From contig NZ_JABFNK010000001.1 of the NCBI RefSeq assembly GCF_020386975.1, positions 1-64,000 on the forward strand: 64,000 bases of DNA, given 5' to 3'. Origin of the DNA: Thermococcus bergensis (GTDB lineage Archaea; Methanobacteriota_B; Thermococci; Thermococcales; Thermococcaceae). The position numbers were made by a program, and so were the translations under genes. The stretch's first letter is position 1. Every line of letters begins with the position of its first letter. A model generated the notes under the pieces. The model did not search any database. It saw only the letters and a program-made list of their open reading frames with translations, and was not told the origin of the DNA. Positions 63,870 to 64,000 of the stretch are shown in pieces.

Positions 63870-64000
63870 ATGCCCGTAGATTTGTCCGGTCCGCTGTTGA
63901 GTGAATTTGAAAAAACAAAGAAAGAATTCGACAATGCCGTTTCCAAGGGGGATATGGAGACCGCAAAGAAAAAGGCCTTGAAATGTGCCAGCTTATTAAG
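63870..64000 (+). CDS. Start of a helical (MIT-like) protein, runs off the window
   Basis: ATG 63870 lies 2 bases after the kinase 2 stop, with GGAGG upstream. The visible 43 residues read MPVDLSGPLLSEFEKTKKEF, then DNAVSKGDMETAKKKALKCA. The paired-helix pattern with A-x-x-x-G-D at the turn resembles MIT or TPR-like bundles such as those at the N-terminus of Vps4-type ATPases. The remainder is outside the window, so the function is open. Confidence 0.5.
   Translation, partial: MPVDLSGPLLSEFEKTKKEFDNAVSKGDMETAKKKALKCASLL

Overview
The window comes from a hyperthermophilic euryarchaeon of the order Thermococcales (Thermococcus or Pyrococcus type). The support is a set of archaeal information-processing genes (PCNA, Gins51, TFS, aIF2-alpha, S27e, L44e, Nop10, ABCE1), an EndoQ-like PHP protein, AMP phosphorylase, a tungsten-aldehyde oxidoreductase fragment, IS6-type elements of the kind found in Pyrococcus, and a 30-bp CRISPR repeat of the Thermococcales type. 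I do not assign a species.

Layout. 1-3 kb: decayed or badly resolved DNA, with an MFS transporter, a PP-loop ATPase and a cinA-like gene all frameshifted, plus an 870-bp IS. 3-6.8 kb: pyruvate kinase, a small protein, a PflX-like radical SAM protein and an IS982 copy. 7-12.5 kb: a deletion joins the start of an aldehyde:ferredoxin oxidoreductase to the end of a DeoR-type regulator. A complete fructose phosphotransferase system follows (1-phosphofructokinase, EIIA, EIIBC, HPr, EI), which is very unusual in this order. 12.6-24 kb: AMP phosphorylase, a MinD-like ATPase with a membrane partner, the NfeD/stomatin pair, an AlkA-like glycosylase, two coiled-coil proteins and a large DUF1998-type helicase, with two IS6 insertions. 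24-32 kb: ABCE1, a small CRISPR array without cas genes, a phosphoribosyltransferase, ThpR, the CCA-adding enzyme and a GH57 protein. 32-35.7 kb: an IS607-type TnpA/TnpB element whose flanks are two truncated genes, OsmC and EndoQ. 35.7-48.7 kb: core genes (proteasome chaperone, Nop10-aIF2alpha-S27e-L44e, LysO, MIP18-like pair, molybdopterin oxidoreductase, Gins51-PCNA-TFS), an IS6-disrupted propeller/PEGA protein and a rhomboid protease.

48.9-64 kb is an accessory island. It opens with a tyrosine recombinase broken by two nested IS elements. A tight same-strand cluster follows: a HEPN-type protein (RxxxxH), an unknown protein, a 611-residue coiled-coil protein, two paralogous helical proteins with the same C-terminal tail, a multi-pass membrane Ser/Thr kinase, a TIR protein, a remnant of a nuclease-like gene, a seven-bladed propeller-kinase fusion and the start of another helical protein. 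Both kinases and the TIR protein appear to carry a related C-terminal helical module, which suggests they dock on a common partner. I regard this as the best candidate for an undescribed system: a kinase-controlled sensor/effector module, plausibly antiviral. Both kinase genes are interrupted by IS982.

Mobile elements are dense. There are two copies of an 870-bp IS, four full IS6 copies and one relic, three IS982 copies and one IS607 element, most with visible target-site duplications. The two frameshifted IS families (the 870-bp IS and IS982) share the same feature in every copy: the transposase is continuous only after a -1 shift at a run of seven A residues.
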